The position numbers were made by a program, and so were the translations under genes. 64,000 nucleotides of DNA from Paenibacillus methanolicus (GTDB taxonomy: Bacteria > Bacillota > Bacilli > Paenibacillales > Paenibacillaceae): NCBI RefSeq assembly GCF_008124765.1, contig NZ_VNHS01000014.1, forward strand, positions 1 to 64,000. Direction: 5' to 3'. This document shows positions 1-7,948 of the stretch, piece after piece. The first letter of the stretch is position 1. Every line of letters begins with the position of its first letter. The notes beneath the pieces were generated by a model, which saw nothing but the letters and a program-made list of their open reading frames with translations, was not told the origin of the DNA and searched no databases.

Positions 1-47
1 AGACGCGCTTTTTCCTCGGGAGTAAACGTTCTTCTTGTCGGCTTCAT
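1..47 (-). CDS. IS3-family transposase OrfA, N-terminus only (partial)
   Basis: The visible codons give MKPTRRTFTPEEKARL, the typical beginning of the small helix-turn-helix protein OrfA of IS3/IS150-type elements; the E-E-K-A-R stretch is the start of the first helix of its DNA-binding domain. The ATG is preceded by AAAAGGAG (61-70 region), a good ribosome binding site although its spacing of about 12 bases is long. Only 15 codons fall in the window. OrfA normally binds the element ends and is extended by frameshifting into OrfB, the DDE catalytic part, which would lie beyond base 1. Confidence 0.6.
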   Translation of the reverse strand, partial: MKPTRRTFTPEEKAR

Positions 48-90
48 ACAACTAAGATACTCCTTTTTGCTGTCTAGTTTCTATGTAGCA
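1..90 (-). mobile_element. Left end of an IS3-family (IS150-like) insertion sequence, cut by the window start
   Basis: On the minus strand, position 90 starts with TG and reads through an untranslated leader (TGCTACATAGAAACTAGACA...) to a ribosome binding site and the start of a transposase OrfA at 47. Elements of the IS150 subgroup have this layout: a terminus beginning TG, about 40-60 bases of leader containing an ...AGACA-like stretch, then orfA. The rest of the element lies outside the window, so the other terminus and any target duplication cannot be seen. The exact edge at 90 is inferred from the TG and could be off by some bases. Confidence 0.5.
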
Positions 91-134
91 TTATACTTCT
101 TGAGATTGTTGAAGGGTGTCTTATTTGTTCTGAA

Positions 135-2318
135 ATGTCTGGTGATATAGAAAACCAAGTCTGGATAAGATATGAGGCTGCCTTATTTTTGGGGGCAATG
201 GGAAAGGACCAAGAGGCTCTAAATCACTCATTAACCTTATTTGAAGTCGCAAGAGTTATTTCAGAACCAATCAATCATATCGCAAGAATGCTTGCTTTCT
301 TTGCCTGGGGAAATACCCAATTCAGAATTGGAAACAGTACAGAAGGTGTTTTTTCCATCATTGTAGGAATGGGATTGGCAAGGAGAACTGGGGAGATAGG
401 GGCATTTGTGGAAGACGGCATGAATATGATCTACCGTATTATTTTGGATGAGGGAGTTGTTATATCACCTGCGCAGAAACAAGATATTCTTGATTTATTC
501 GAGAGGTTTTCGGATAGGATAGATTCACAGCATGTCTCAATTCGTTCTGCTGTTTTAAATAATGATTTTGATAAATTATATGAGTTACTCAATCCCATCA
601 TTAATGTCTTACCTACTGAAGTAGATACAAATTGGGCGATTAATCTTTCGAACTATATTATGGCATGCATCAAGACAAACCGTTCTGAAGAGGCGTCTGA
701 ACTAATTACTAAATACTCTGAAATGGTGATTCCACATTTGTATGTAAGGAAGGACATGCTGACTCGTTGCTTGCAGTCTTGGTCTCAAATTTTGATTGGC
801 TCTGAAGTAGGCGAATCTGCCAATAAATTCCATCTTGCTCGTCGTCTATTAGAAGAAGCAGTGCAGATTATGGATGCAAGGCGAAGCGGTCTCTTTCATA
901 AAGGGGAGCGTGCAAATTTTTCGGATTTTCACCGAAGTGTATTGCTTGATTATCTCGAAATACTTGTATTGATAAATAAAACAGTAGGATTTTCTATGGA
1001 AGAGAAGCAATCTGCTTTAAAGGAAATTCTTAAGGTATTTACCTTTATTAGCCCTAGGTCAGTTCTCGAAACTCGAGTAAGTGATTCAAGGTTGACACCT
1101 GAGTTGAAGGAGTTGGAGAAATCTTTTAAGCGTATTTATGATGAAATTCTTTTGTTAGAGCATTCGAAGGAAAAGCAAGAACTAGTTCGTCAACAGAATG
1201 AGATGCTAGCAGAGTTAAAGAAGTGTCATCCGTATTACCGCTCATTATCTAAGATTGATGCAAGAATTGATGAGTTACACACCAAACTAGATGAACGAAG
1301 TGTCTTTGTTCAGTATGCAGTGTTAAAATTCGGAATAATCGTTTTAATTGTGAATAACACTAGCATAAACGTAGAATACCTAATGCTGAATGCTACAAAA
1401 TATAGAGAAACAACCAAATTATTAGGGAGTATGCTGCAAGGTGGGGAATTTCACAAAGAGAAGGAAGCGGACTTTTACGGGGAAATTACAGAAGAATTGT
1501 CCAGACCGTTGTTAGAGCCTCTGAAGAACTTCATATCATCGATGAATATAGAAATGTCAGAAATAACTTTGTATATCTCTCCGGATCTTTCACTCCCATT
1601 GTTCTCCCTAGGTTTATTAAGAGACAGAGGCGAATGGTTGATAAACAAGGTAAGAGGTGTAAGTAACGTTCTTGATTTATCGCAGGTAGTAATTCCCAAA
1701 GTAGCGAATACCGAAAGGACCAAAGTTGTAATTGCAACCTTAGGTTCTGCGAATGATAAAGCAATCGGAATAGCAAGGAGGAAGATAAAAACGTGGGTAA
1801 CTAACCCACAAATAATACATTTGGAGCTTGCTGGACAAGCGGATGAATTTGATAAGCTTTCCTTACTTTGTGAAGAAGAACTTCCGTCTACTGTTATTGT
1901 TATTGGACATGGCATCTCAGATAGAAACGCAGGGATGTTGAGCGGTGCTGTCGGTATCCAAGGTCAAGCCCATACAATTTGGGGAGAAGACTTTGAGAAA
2001 CTGGAGGAGTTTACAGATAATATTGTATTAATATCATGTAGTGCTGGCTCAAATTATGAGGAACAAATTGAGTCAAGTACGGGTGTTCTTAATAATATTT
2101 TATCATATGAATTTTCTGGTGTAGTGTTGTGCCGATGGGATGTTAATGCCCAAGCCTCATTTGAAATACTTGATCTTTTATTAAATAATATTACAACAAA
2201 GGGAGGACAGAGCATCGCTGAGTCCCTTATTAAGGGTCAACGAGAATTAATGAAAGTCGAAAAGTGGAAAAAACCGGAGTTTTGGGCAGGTCTAGAATAT
2301 TGGGGCTCGCAATCATGA
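135..2318 (+). CDS. CHAT-domain protease-like protein, probably N-terminally truncated
   Basis: This 727-residue protein carries a C-terminal CHAT domain, a caspase-fold peptidase domain. The catalytic dyad is visible as His592 in IGHG and Cys635 in LISCSAG, followed by the conserved SGVVLCRWDVNA segment. The N-terminal 450 residues are alpha-helical and TPR-like, which is the usual partner architecture of CHAT proteins and would bind an activator or substrate. The ATG at 135 has no convincing ribosome binding site. The frame stays open upstream to a stop at 75-77, so coding sequence appears to run into the IS edge near 90 and the true start may have been removed. The gene is clearly AT-richer than the sugar genes further along, which suggests transfer. 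Its natural target is unknown. The CHAT assignment is firm; the truncation is inferred. Confidence 0.8.
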   Translation: MSGDIENQVWIRYEAALFLGAMGKDQEALNHSLTLFEVARVISEPINHIARMLAFFAWGNTQFRIGNSTEGVFSIIVGMGLARRTGEIGAFVEDGMNMIYRIILDEGVVISPAQKQDILDLFERFSDRIDSQHVSIRSAVLNNDFDKLYELLNPIINVLPTEVDTNWAINLSNYIMACIKTNRSEEASELITKYSEMVIPHLYVRKDMLTRCLQSWSQILIGSEVGESANKFHLARRLLEEAVQIMDARRSGLFHKGERANFSDFHRSVLLDYLEILVLINKTVGFSMEEKQSALKEILKVFTFISPRSVLETRVSDSRLTPELKELEKSFKRIYDEILLLEHSKEKQELVRQQNEMLAELKKCHPYYRSLSKIDARIDELHTKLDERSVFVQYAVLKFGIIVLIVNNTSINVEYLMLNATKYRETTKLLGSMLQGGEFHKEKEADFYGEITEELSRPLLEPLKNFISSMNIEMSEITLYISPDLSLPLFSLGLLRDRGEWLINKVRGVSNVLDLSQVVIPKVANTERTKVVIATLGSANDKAIGIARRKIKTWVTNPQIIHLELAGQADEFDKLSLLCEEELPSTVIVIGHGISDRNAGMLSGAVGIQGQAHTIWGEDFEKLEEFTDNIVLISCSAGSNYEEQIESSTGVLNNILSYEFSGVVLCRWDVNAQASFEILDLLLNNITTKGGQSIAESLIKGQRELMKVEKWKKPEFWAGLEYWGSQS

Positions 2319-2340
2319 GACGAAATTTAAATCTTCTTAG

Positions 2341-2470
2341 ATAATTGGTTTCCAACTTTATTTTGAAGCGAAATTTTGGTGGTTCCAGACTTTATTTTTC
2401 GGGAGTTTATCACGCCCCCCGAAAAACCTTGTAAAATCAACGAAATTGGTTCCACAGTTTTATTTCACCC
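2341..2470. repeat. Three imperfect direct repeats after the CHAT gene
   Basis: A sequence close to TTGGTTCCA-(A/G/C)-CTTTATTT occurs three times, at 2345-2364, 2374-2399 and 2443-2465; copies two and three are also preceded by CGAAA. A related sequence in the opposite orientation (GGAACCGA) lies near 2521. The rest of the interval between the CHAT gene and the next gene shows no reading frame worth reporting. The repeats may be remnants of a mobile element end or binding sites; the sequence alone does not decide. Confidence 0.4.
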
Positions 2471-2546
2471 GACAGAGGAGTAGAGTAGTAGTAGTTGAAT
2501 GTTCAGTGACATTAAAGTTTGGAACCGAATATGAATCGAACAAGAA

Positions 2547-2572
2547 GTCCCGAAATTAATCGGGACTTTTTT
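2547..2572 (+). terminator. Rho-independent terminator after the CHAT gene
   Basis: GTCCCG (2547-2552) pairs with CGGGAC (2561-2566) around an 8-base AT-rich loop, followed by six T. It lies between two convergent genes and would mainly stop plus-strand transcription. Confidence 0.75.
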
Positions 2573-2590
2573 GTGTTCATGTTTCGAAAG

Positions 2591-3277
2591 TTAACCCCTA
2601 TCAAGTTGGAATAATGTATTGAGGAATCCCAATGCCTCAACACTGCATTTACCTATTAAGCAGTTCTTCAGTTCCTTCTTAGCAAGCTCCACGCGAATAT
2701 CAGAATGGAGGATGCCGACGTTCTCCATCCAATGGTCGGTTGACTCGAATGAAGTACTCTTCCACGCGCTATTCACATCTAGAATAATCCTGCTTTCTTT
2801 GGCGCCAGAAATAACAATATCCATCGTTTCTTGCAAGTCCAAAAGGGACCGTTCGAATGTCTTCTTCATTTCTTTACCATGCATGCTCGATTTTAATCGT
2901 AATGACCTCGTTTCGATGCCTTCTTCCTCTCTGATTTGTCGATAAAGCACTAATGCATCCTTAGAAACCAGACCTTGTTGATAACGAACTTCAATAGATA
3001 TATTGCTTCCTAGAATGACTTTAACCAATGGGAACAATTCGCGTGAAATGAGGACTGGTTTTTTCTTAATGAACTTACCGTAAGCCGCTGCGCCGTCACT
3101 GGGAAGTCGTGTTCGCCAAAGCCAAGGATCAGTTTCCTTCCCCGTTAACCATTGCTCGCCAAAAGTGATTTCGTAAAGGGAGGGATGGTTTGGAATAAGT
3201 GGTGCCAGTGGCAAGATGCCCACTTCATTAATTAGCTGAACAGCCTCTTCATATGTTGAGACTTTTATTGGGATCAT
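2591..3277 (-). CDS. Unassigned protein, possibly of the AlkZ-related family of Bacilli
   Basis: This is a 228-residue soluble protein without signal peptide or membrane segment. It begins MIPIKVSTYEEAVQLINEVG and contains a tryptophan-rich stretch (TDPWLWRTRLPSDGAAAYGKF) followed by a mostly helical C-terminal half. The start is preceded by AGGAGGC-like sequence (around 3287-3293), and the gene runs convergently with the CHAT gene. It resembles proteins that I remember as AlkZ-related in Bacillus and Paenibacillus genomes, distantly linked to the winged-helix DNA glycosylase fold, but I see no catalytic motif that proves this. It lies in the same AT-rich segment as the CHAT gene and may share its origin. 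Treat the function as unknown. Confidence 0.55.
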   Translation of the reverse strand: MIPIKVSTYEEAVQLINEVGILPLAPLIPNHPSLYEITFGEQWLTGKETDPWLWRTRLPSDGAAAYGKFIKKKPVLISRELFPLVKVILGSNISIEVRYQQGLVSKDALVLYRQIREEEGIETRSLRLKSSMHGKEMKKTFERSLLDLQETMDIVISGAKESRIILDVNSAWKSTSFESTDHWMENVGILHSDIRVELAKKELKNCLIGKCSVEALGFLNTLFQLDRG

Positions 3278-3736
3278 TCGCAGTGCCTCCTAACCGCTTC
3301 CTCCTAAAGAGTATTATGACATTATTATAAAACAAATTAGGAAGATACTAGTTTTAATAATGCCAATTCGCGGGATTTCACAAAGAAAGCACGGAGGACC
3401 GAATTCGTCTCCCATAAGGGCAAAGACCACCCGCTAAACGCTAAACGCGGTGGGTCTCCACACCTTGGACAAGTATAACAAAGGATTGTATGGGCCATGG
3501 CCCGTCGAGTGGAGGGTAAACGCCAAGGGATTAGCGGAGTATGCGTGCAGTAGGAACGAATTGGGGAATATTTTCAGTAGTCCCTGGCCGAAGCCGTTTA
3601 GCGAACTGGAGGATACGATGGCGGAGCGGATGTCGTAATTTGTAAAATGGTTGTAACAAGGAGCTTCTTAAGGACAGCGCCTTGTTACCCGTTAGCGATC
3701 GTCTCCACCGATGGTCTTCACGGCGCGGGCACGGTA
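3278..3736. other. Intergenic stretch with one doubtful short frame
   Basis: The base composition changes here from AT-rich to GC-rich. A plus-strand frame of 62 codons (3450-3638, GLYGPWPVEWRVNAKGLAEY...) has plausible protein-like composition but no ribosome binding site and no family that I recognise, so it may be a gene remnant. An imperfect inverted repeat (CCACCCGC ... GCGGTGGG) lies near 3428-3455. Nothing else is supported. Confidence 0.25.
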
Positions 3737-4978
3737 TTAGTCTTCGATTGCCTGATAGACCATCGTCCAAAAATCGTGGATCAGATGCGCCGAATCCGGC
3801 GTGGACATCCCGACCTGGGTGAGAAGGATTCCGCTGAGCTGTTGGTCTGGGTCGACGTACGCCGAGGTGCCGCTTCCGCCATCCCAGCCGAATTGACCGA
3901 TGGAAGCGTAGTCGCCGCGGTAGGTGCGTACCGCCATCCCGAAGCCCCAACCTCCGTGCTGACCTTGGCCAAACGATAAATGGACGTTGTTTTTGGCCAA
4001 GTCTTCTCGAAAAGCTTGTTGTTCAGGCGTAAGGCGGTTGGTGGTCATCAACTGGACGGCGGGGCGAGACAGGATCCGCTCCGTTCCGTGCATCCCTTGA
4101 TTCAGCAGCATCTGCAAAAACGCGTGATAGTCGTCGACGGTGGAGAGCAGCCCGCCGCCGCCTGCTTGGAACGCCGGAGGCTCCGTGTAGCGTCCGCCTT
4201 CGGCCTCGTCCCATACGGTGAACGCTCCGGTCTGCGGATCGGGGATGTAGGCGGGCGGCAGGCGGTCGATCTTGCCCGCGGGCACATAGAAGCCGGTGTC
4301 CTTCATCCCCAGCGGATCAAGGATGCGTTCGCGTAGAAACGTCTCGAATGTTTGCCCCGTGACCCTTGCTACGAGCACGCCGAGCACTTCGTTGCTAATG
4401 TGATATTGCCACCGTTCTCCGGGCTGGTAAATCAGCGGAAGCGTACCGAGGCGGCGCATCCATTCATCGGGTTCGGGCAACGCCTGCCCTGGCGTGTCGA
4501 ATAAACCATTCTCGAAGATCGCATTCTGAATCGGGAAGCCCATCAACGTGAGATCCACGCCGAGCCCGAACGTAGAGCTCAACAGGTCCCGCACGGTGAT
4601 CGGCCTCCGCGCCGGCACGGTTTCGTCCAGCGGGCCGTCGGGTCGCTTCAGCACCTGCCGGTTGGCGAGCTCGGGCAGCCATCGATCTACCGGATCATCC
4701 AGATGCAGCTTGCATTCGTCGAGCAGGACCATCACCGCCGCGGCTCCGACCATCTTGGACGTGGACGCCATCCGGAAGATCGTGTCCCGGCTCATCGGTG
4801 TGCCTCCCTCATGGCGCATCGTGCCGATCGCTTCGACGTGCGTCTCGCCGCCGCGGCTGATCAGGGCGACGAGTCCCGGAATCTTCCGGGAATCCACATG
4901 CCTTGCCAGCACGTCGCGCATGTTGCGCAGCCCTCTTTCGGAGAAGCCGTTATTGTTTTGCCCCATCGTCGTTTTCAT
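3737..4978 (-). CDS. Beta-lactamase-fold serine hydrolase (class C / esterase type)
   Basis: This 413-residue protein has the marks of the serine beta-lactamase-like superfamily: the S-x-x-K motif STSK at residues 72-75 (nucleophile Ser72), a catalytic Tyr192 in YHISNEVLG, and the late glycine-rich HGGWGFGM and FGWDGGSG segments. Members act as esterases, D-aminopeptidases or drug-modifying hydrolases. I place the start at the ATG at 4978, because the extra 17 upstream codons include the ribosome binding site (GAGGG). No signal peptide is apparent, so a cytoplasmic esterase is more likely than a secreted beta-lactamase. It follows the pentapeptide-repeat gene on the same strand but is separated by 57 bases that include its ribosome binding site. 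The family is clear; the substrate is not. Confidence 0.85.
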   Translation of the reverse strand: MKTTMGQNNNGFSERGLRNMRDVLARHVDSRKIPGLVALISRGGETHVEAIGTMRHEGGTPMSRDTIFRMASTSKMVGAAAVMVLLDECKLHLDDPVDRWLPELANRQVLKRPDGPLDETVPARRPITVRDLLSSTFGLGVDLTLMGFPIQNAIFENGLFDTPGQALPEPDEWMRRLGTLPLIYQPGERWQYHISNEVLGVLVARVTGQTFETFLRERILDPLGMKDTGFYVPAGKIDRLPPAYIPDPQTGAFTVWDEAEGGRYTEPPAFQAGGGGLLSTVDDYHAFLQMLLNQGMHGTERILSRPAVQLMTTNRLTPEQQAFREDLAKNNVHLSFGQGQHGGWGFGMAVRTYRGDYASIGQFGWDGGSGTSAYVDPDQQLSGILLTQVGMSTPDSAHLIHDFWTMVYQAIED

Positions 4979-5035
4979 TTCGTTTCCCTCTTTTCGTTTT
5001 TTGTTTTTTATCGGCCCTATTGTAAGCAAGCGCGC

Positions 5036-5713
5036 TTAAATGACCGTAACCTTGGATAAATTGGCATCCATGCCTTTGAGCAAAGCGAAAGTCAATTTAT
5101 CCATGGTTGCCCCGTCAAAGCAAATGGTTTTGATCATACGGTAGAACTTTTTCGTTAACGTAAACCCCGGGTGGAAAGAAACATTTTTAAAAGTAGCGCC
5201 TTTGAACGAAGCGTCGGTTAATGCGGCTTTGTCGAATTTGACGCCGATAAACGTCTGTCCGTCGAAACGCTTCCCGCTTAGATCGGAGTGCTTGAAGTCA
5301 ACCCCGTCAAATAAGCAGCGTTGAAAAACCGCGTTTCTAAGATCGGTTACCGTCAACGTAACGTCGGTTAGTCTTACGCCCGTGAATGTGGCTCCGTCAA
5401 GCTTGGATTTGCTCAAATCGGTTCGTACAAGGGTCGTGTTAGTGAAGCTTGCGTTCGTCAGGTCAAGCGTGGATAGGCTGCAGTCCGTCAGATTCGCGCC
5501 GTCAAAATTGGCTTCGCGTACATCGCTGCCCCTGAACGTACTGCCGCTTAAATCCGCGCCCGAGAAGTCGGCGCCATGCAACGAGCTGCTTTTAAACTGT
5601 CCTTTATGGGCCGTAACGTCTGCAAAATCGCTGTTCGCCAGGTTGCTTGCGCTAAAGTTGGTTACGACTTGCCGTTCAGGCAAACGGGGGTTCATGGTCA
5701 TTTTTGGATTCAT
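5036..5713 (-). CDS. Pentapeptide-repeat protein
   Basis: About 225 residues, most of them tandem pentapeptide repeats of the A(D/N)LxX/F type (GADFSGADLSGSTFRGSDV, ANFDGANLTDC and so on) that fold into a right-handed quadrilateral beta-helix. The last 40 residues deviate and include a basic helical stretch (LTKKFYRMIK). Proteins of the Qnr/MfpA kind protect DNA gyrase by mimicking DNA, but most family members have no known role. The ATG at 5713 lies 11 bases after AAGGAG; a GTG at 5722 is too close to that site. The gene lies downstream of a TetR regulator on the same strand, and a perfect palindrome in the gap matches one in front of the TetR gene, so TetR very likely controls it. A toxin- or quinolone-protection role is only an inference. 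Confidence 0.85.
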   Translation of the reverse strand: MNPKMTMNPRLPERQVVTNFSASNLANSDFADVTAHKGQFKSSSLHGADFSGADLSGSTFRGSDVREANFDGANLTDCSLSTLDLTNASFTNTTLVRTDLSKSKLDGATFTGVRLTDVTLTVTDLRNAVFQRCLFDGVDFKHSDLSGKRFDGQTFIGVKFDKAALTDASFKGATFKNVSFHPGFTLTKKFYRMIKTICFDGATMDKLTFALLKGMDANLSKVTVI

Positions 5714-5779
5714 TACATTCACATCTCCTTATAATGGGGTTTCTTTTTCGATAACGGCCGTCTTGGACATGGATTACGA

Positions 5780-5804
5780 ATACATACCGACCGATGGTAT
5801 GTAT
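5780..5804. promoter_or_regulatory. Palindromic TetR operator upstream of the pentapeptide-repeat gene
   Basis: ATACATACC and GGTATGTAT form a perfect 9-base inverted repeat around the 7-base spacer GACCGAT. The right half recurs exactly in front of the neighbouring TetR gene (6528-6536), which points to the TetR protein as the binder. Confidence 0.75.
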
Positions 5805-5834
5805 TATTGTGAAAATATACTGCCTTTCGGCAGT

Positions 5835-6500
5835 TTAGTTCTCGCTGTTGACTTCTCTGGCTGATAAACGAAAAAGCTCCTCGTATCGTTGGAACATATG
5901 CTCATCGAATAGGTCAAGCCCCAGGCCTTTCAGTATGTCATCGAACAACCTTACCTTGCGCAGCATCATCTCCGGCGATGTTTGGATAACTGCCGGGTTT
6001 AGCCACAGGTTGGTTAGAACCAACAACACTTCGCTAAGCTCCCTCGGATAGTCGGTACGGATTGAACCGTCTCTCATGCCTTGTTCGATGATGGGTTGGA
6101 TATAGACGGGTACGGCTTTCTCGATCATATGCTCGATCTGAGCCGCCAGCAGCTTCGGATTGCGTAATAGGTTCGGTGCCACCGATGCCATTTCGTCTTG
6201 GGCGGGATTGCCGAGAGAGACGCGGGAGATCTTTTGAAGCTTCTCCAGACCGCTTAGCTCGTTGTCGTCCCGGATCCCGGAAAGCATCTCGTCGACATCT
6301 TTGAACAGATGTTCGATAACGGCCTGCATGATCTCTTCCTTCGACTTGAAGTGATGATATAACGCTCCTTTGGTCAGCCCCCCCAGCCCGTTGATGATAT
6401 CCTGAATGGACGTCTGCTCGTAGCCTTTTTGGACAAACAGATGTAACGACACGGTCAGGATTTGGTTAATCGTTTCTTCCGGATATTTATTTCTCGCCAT
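5835..6500 (-). CDS. TetR/AcrR-family transcriptional regulator
   Basis: This 221-residue protein has the N-terminal TetR helix-turn-helix (ILTVSLHLFVQKGYEQTSIQDI, then GGLTKGALYHHFKSKEE at about residues 39-56). The remainder is the helical ligand-binding and dimerisation domain. Its own upstream region holds a half-degenerate copy of the ATACATACC/GGTATGTAT palindrome, so it probably represses itself as well as the downstream pentapeptide-repeat gene. The inducer cannot be read from the sequence. Length and domain order are normal for the family. Confidence 0.92.
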   Translation of the reverse strand: MARNKYPEETINQILTVSLHLFVQKGYEQTSIQDIINGLGGLTKGALYHHFKSKEEIMQAVIEHLFKDVDEMLSGIRDDNELSGLEKLQKISRVSLGNPAQDEMASVAPNLLRNPKLLAAQIEHMIEKAVPVYIQPIIEQGMRDGSIRTDYPRELSEVLLVLTNLWLNPAVIQTSPEMMLRKVRLFDDILKGLGLDLFDEHMFQRYEELFRLSAREVNSEN

Positions 6501-6511
6501 TCGTCCTCCAC

Positions 6512-6536
6512 TTTCATACGTTCGGTTGGTATGTAT
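6512..6536. promoter_or_regulatory. Second TetR operator, in front of the TetR gene
   Basis: GGTATGTAT at 6528-6536 matches the operator at 5796-5804 exactly, and the opposite half (6512-6520) keeps CATAC with the same 7-base spacing. This supports negative autoregulation. Confidence 0.6.
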
Positions 6537-6766
6537 TTAATATATCCGACCCGTCTTTTGATGTCAACCCCTTGTTTAGCCTGAATTGCAGAAAGGCGAT
6601 TTCGAGGTTGTTTTTCGTTTGCCGGTGGTATGCGAGTACCTGCTGTCTCCGGGGTAAGTTATGGGGCAACTCCTATTTGGCGTGAAGCTCGATTGCCGCT
6701 CGAATAGAAACGTTCGGGTTCGGTCACAATGTAAGCAACAGTTGGCGTTACAAATGAGGTGGCGAA

Positions 6767-7255
6767 GTGGACTTACTTGCACGGCAGCAGTTTCTGCTGA
6801 TGATTCGCGCGCTCTATGCGTATGTGGAAGAAGAATGGGAAGAGATGGGGAAGAAGTTCGGCGTCACGCCCGCGCAGCAAATGATTCTGTTCATTTTGTC
6901 GACGCAGCAGGGAGCTCTGACGGTGTCCCAAATCAGCCAGCTCGGCAGCTGGCATATCTCGACGGTGACGAGGCTCCTCAAGACGCTGCTGGAACGCGGA
7001 TGGCTCGTCATGAGTTATGATCGCACGCAATCGAAGAACAAATACGTGACGATTACGCCGGCCGGGAAGCAGAAGTACTTGGACTTGGCCGCGTACGTGA
7101 AGGCGAAAGAGGATTTCCCGATCGACTTCTCGATGTTGACGCAGCAGGAGCTGATGACGTTCATGAGCATCGGGGACCGGGTGCTGAACAAATGCAAGGA
7201 TGAGCGGCTCGTCGCGTGGGTGAGGAATGCCAAGGCCGAAGGCGTTCAGTATTGA
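6767..7255 (+). CDS. MarR-family transcriptional regulator
   Basis: A 162-residue winged-helix protein. Helices ALTVSQISQLGSWHISTVTRLLKTL (about residues 49-73) form the DNA-binding helix-turn-helix and RGWLVMSYDRTQSKNKYVTITPAGK the wing, with helices at both ends for dimerisation as in MarR and HpcR types. Translation starts at a GTG (6767) preceded by GAGGTGG. It stands alone: upstream is the divergent TetR gene, downstream a membrane protein begins 160 bases later. The ligand and regulon are unknown. MarR proteins of this length in Bacilli often control stationary-phase or protease genes (Hpr/ScoC), but no specific resemblance can be claimed. Confidence 0.9.
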   Translation: MDLLARQQFLLMIRALYAYVEEEWEEMGKKFGVTPAQQMILFILSTQQGALTVSQISQLGSWHISTVTRLLKTLLERGWLVMSYDRTQSKNKYVTITPAGKQKYLDLAAYVKAKEDFPIDFSMLTQQELMTFMSIGDRVLNKCKDERLVAWVRNAKAEGVQY

Positions 7256-7414
7256 GCCGCCGGCCTAACTTTTAGACGACGTCGAAAATACCGGTTATGG
7301 CCCAACGGACCTTCAAGGTCTCGTCCCGGGTCCTATTCGCGTTTGCGCGTAAAGCGGCGGGAATTGCGCATACTAGTTGTCGTTCGTTACCTGACGCAAA
7401 GGAGCTTTCCGAGC

Positions 7415-7921
7415 ATGCATGTGGGGATGGCGGCTTTCATGGTTTGGTTAAATTGGAGGTACAAAACCTATCGCCGCTGGCGGGAGTATCAGCCTACGAT
7501 GCTGTATGTCGCGGCCTGCGATTTGCTTTATCAGGGACTGTGCGCCCGCTACGTCTTATGGACCTATGTGCCGAAATGGCCGGTTTATCATCAGCTGCTC
7601 ACGAATTACGGCTATACATTCATATTTTTGCCGGCGACCGCGCTTTTGTACTTATCCCATTATCCTGTCGAAAGCCGTCTGTACGCGAAAGGGTTGTACG
7701 TGCTCAAGTGGTATGCCGCGTTCGTCATCGGCGAATGGGTTTACGTGGCGCTGACTTTCATGGATTATGGCCACGGCTGGACGTTAGGGTGGTCGATGCT
7801 GTTCAACGTGATGATGTTCTCGATGATGCTGCTGCACCATAAACGGCCCTTATGGGCATACCTATTCACGATAGGGGCAGTGTTGTTCTGGGTGGTCGTA
7901 TTTCATATTCCATTTGCTTAA
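7415..7921 (+). CDS. CBO0543-type integral membrane protein
   Basis: About 168 residues with several hydrophobic helices (YTFIFLPATALLYL, WYAAFVIGEWVYVAL, GWSMLFNVMMFSMMLL, YLFTIGAVLFWVVVF). Family marks are the aromatic, basic stretch NWRYKTYRRWREYQPTMLY and a late HHKRPLWAY. This resembles the CBO0543 family, common in spore-forming Firmicutes and often present in many copies; its function is unknown. I chose the ATG at 7415, 10 bases after AAAGGAG (7398-7404), over the in-frame start 24 codons earlier, which has no ribosome binding site. The gene ends 28 bases before the convergent MocR gene, with no terminator evident between them. Confidence 0.75.
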   Translation: MHVGMAAFMVWLNWRYKTYRRWREYQPTMLYVAACDLLYQGLCARYVLWTYVPKWPVYHQLLTNYGYTFIFLPATALLYLSHYPVESRLYAKGLYVLKWYAAFVIGEWVYVALTFMDYGHGWTLGWSMLFNVMMFSMMLLHHKRPLWAYLFTIGAVLFWVVVFHIPFA

Positions 7922-7948
7922 ATCGATAGGGGGCGCGCTTGCGATCTC

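Noticed and set aside
3531..3972. Short frames over the 3' end of the serine hydrolase gene
   Set aside because: Shadows in other frames without start signals.
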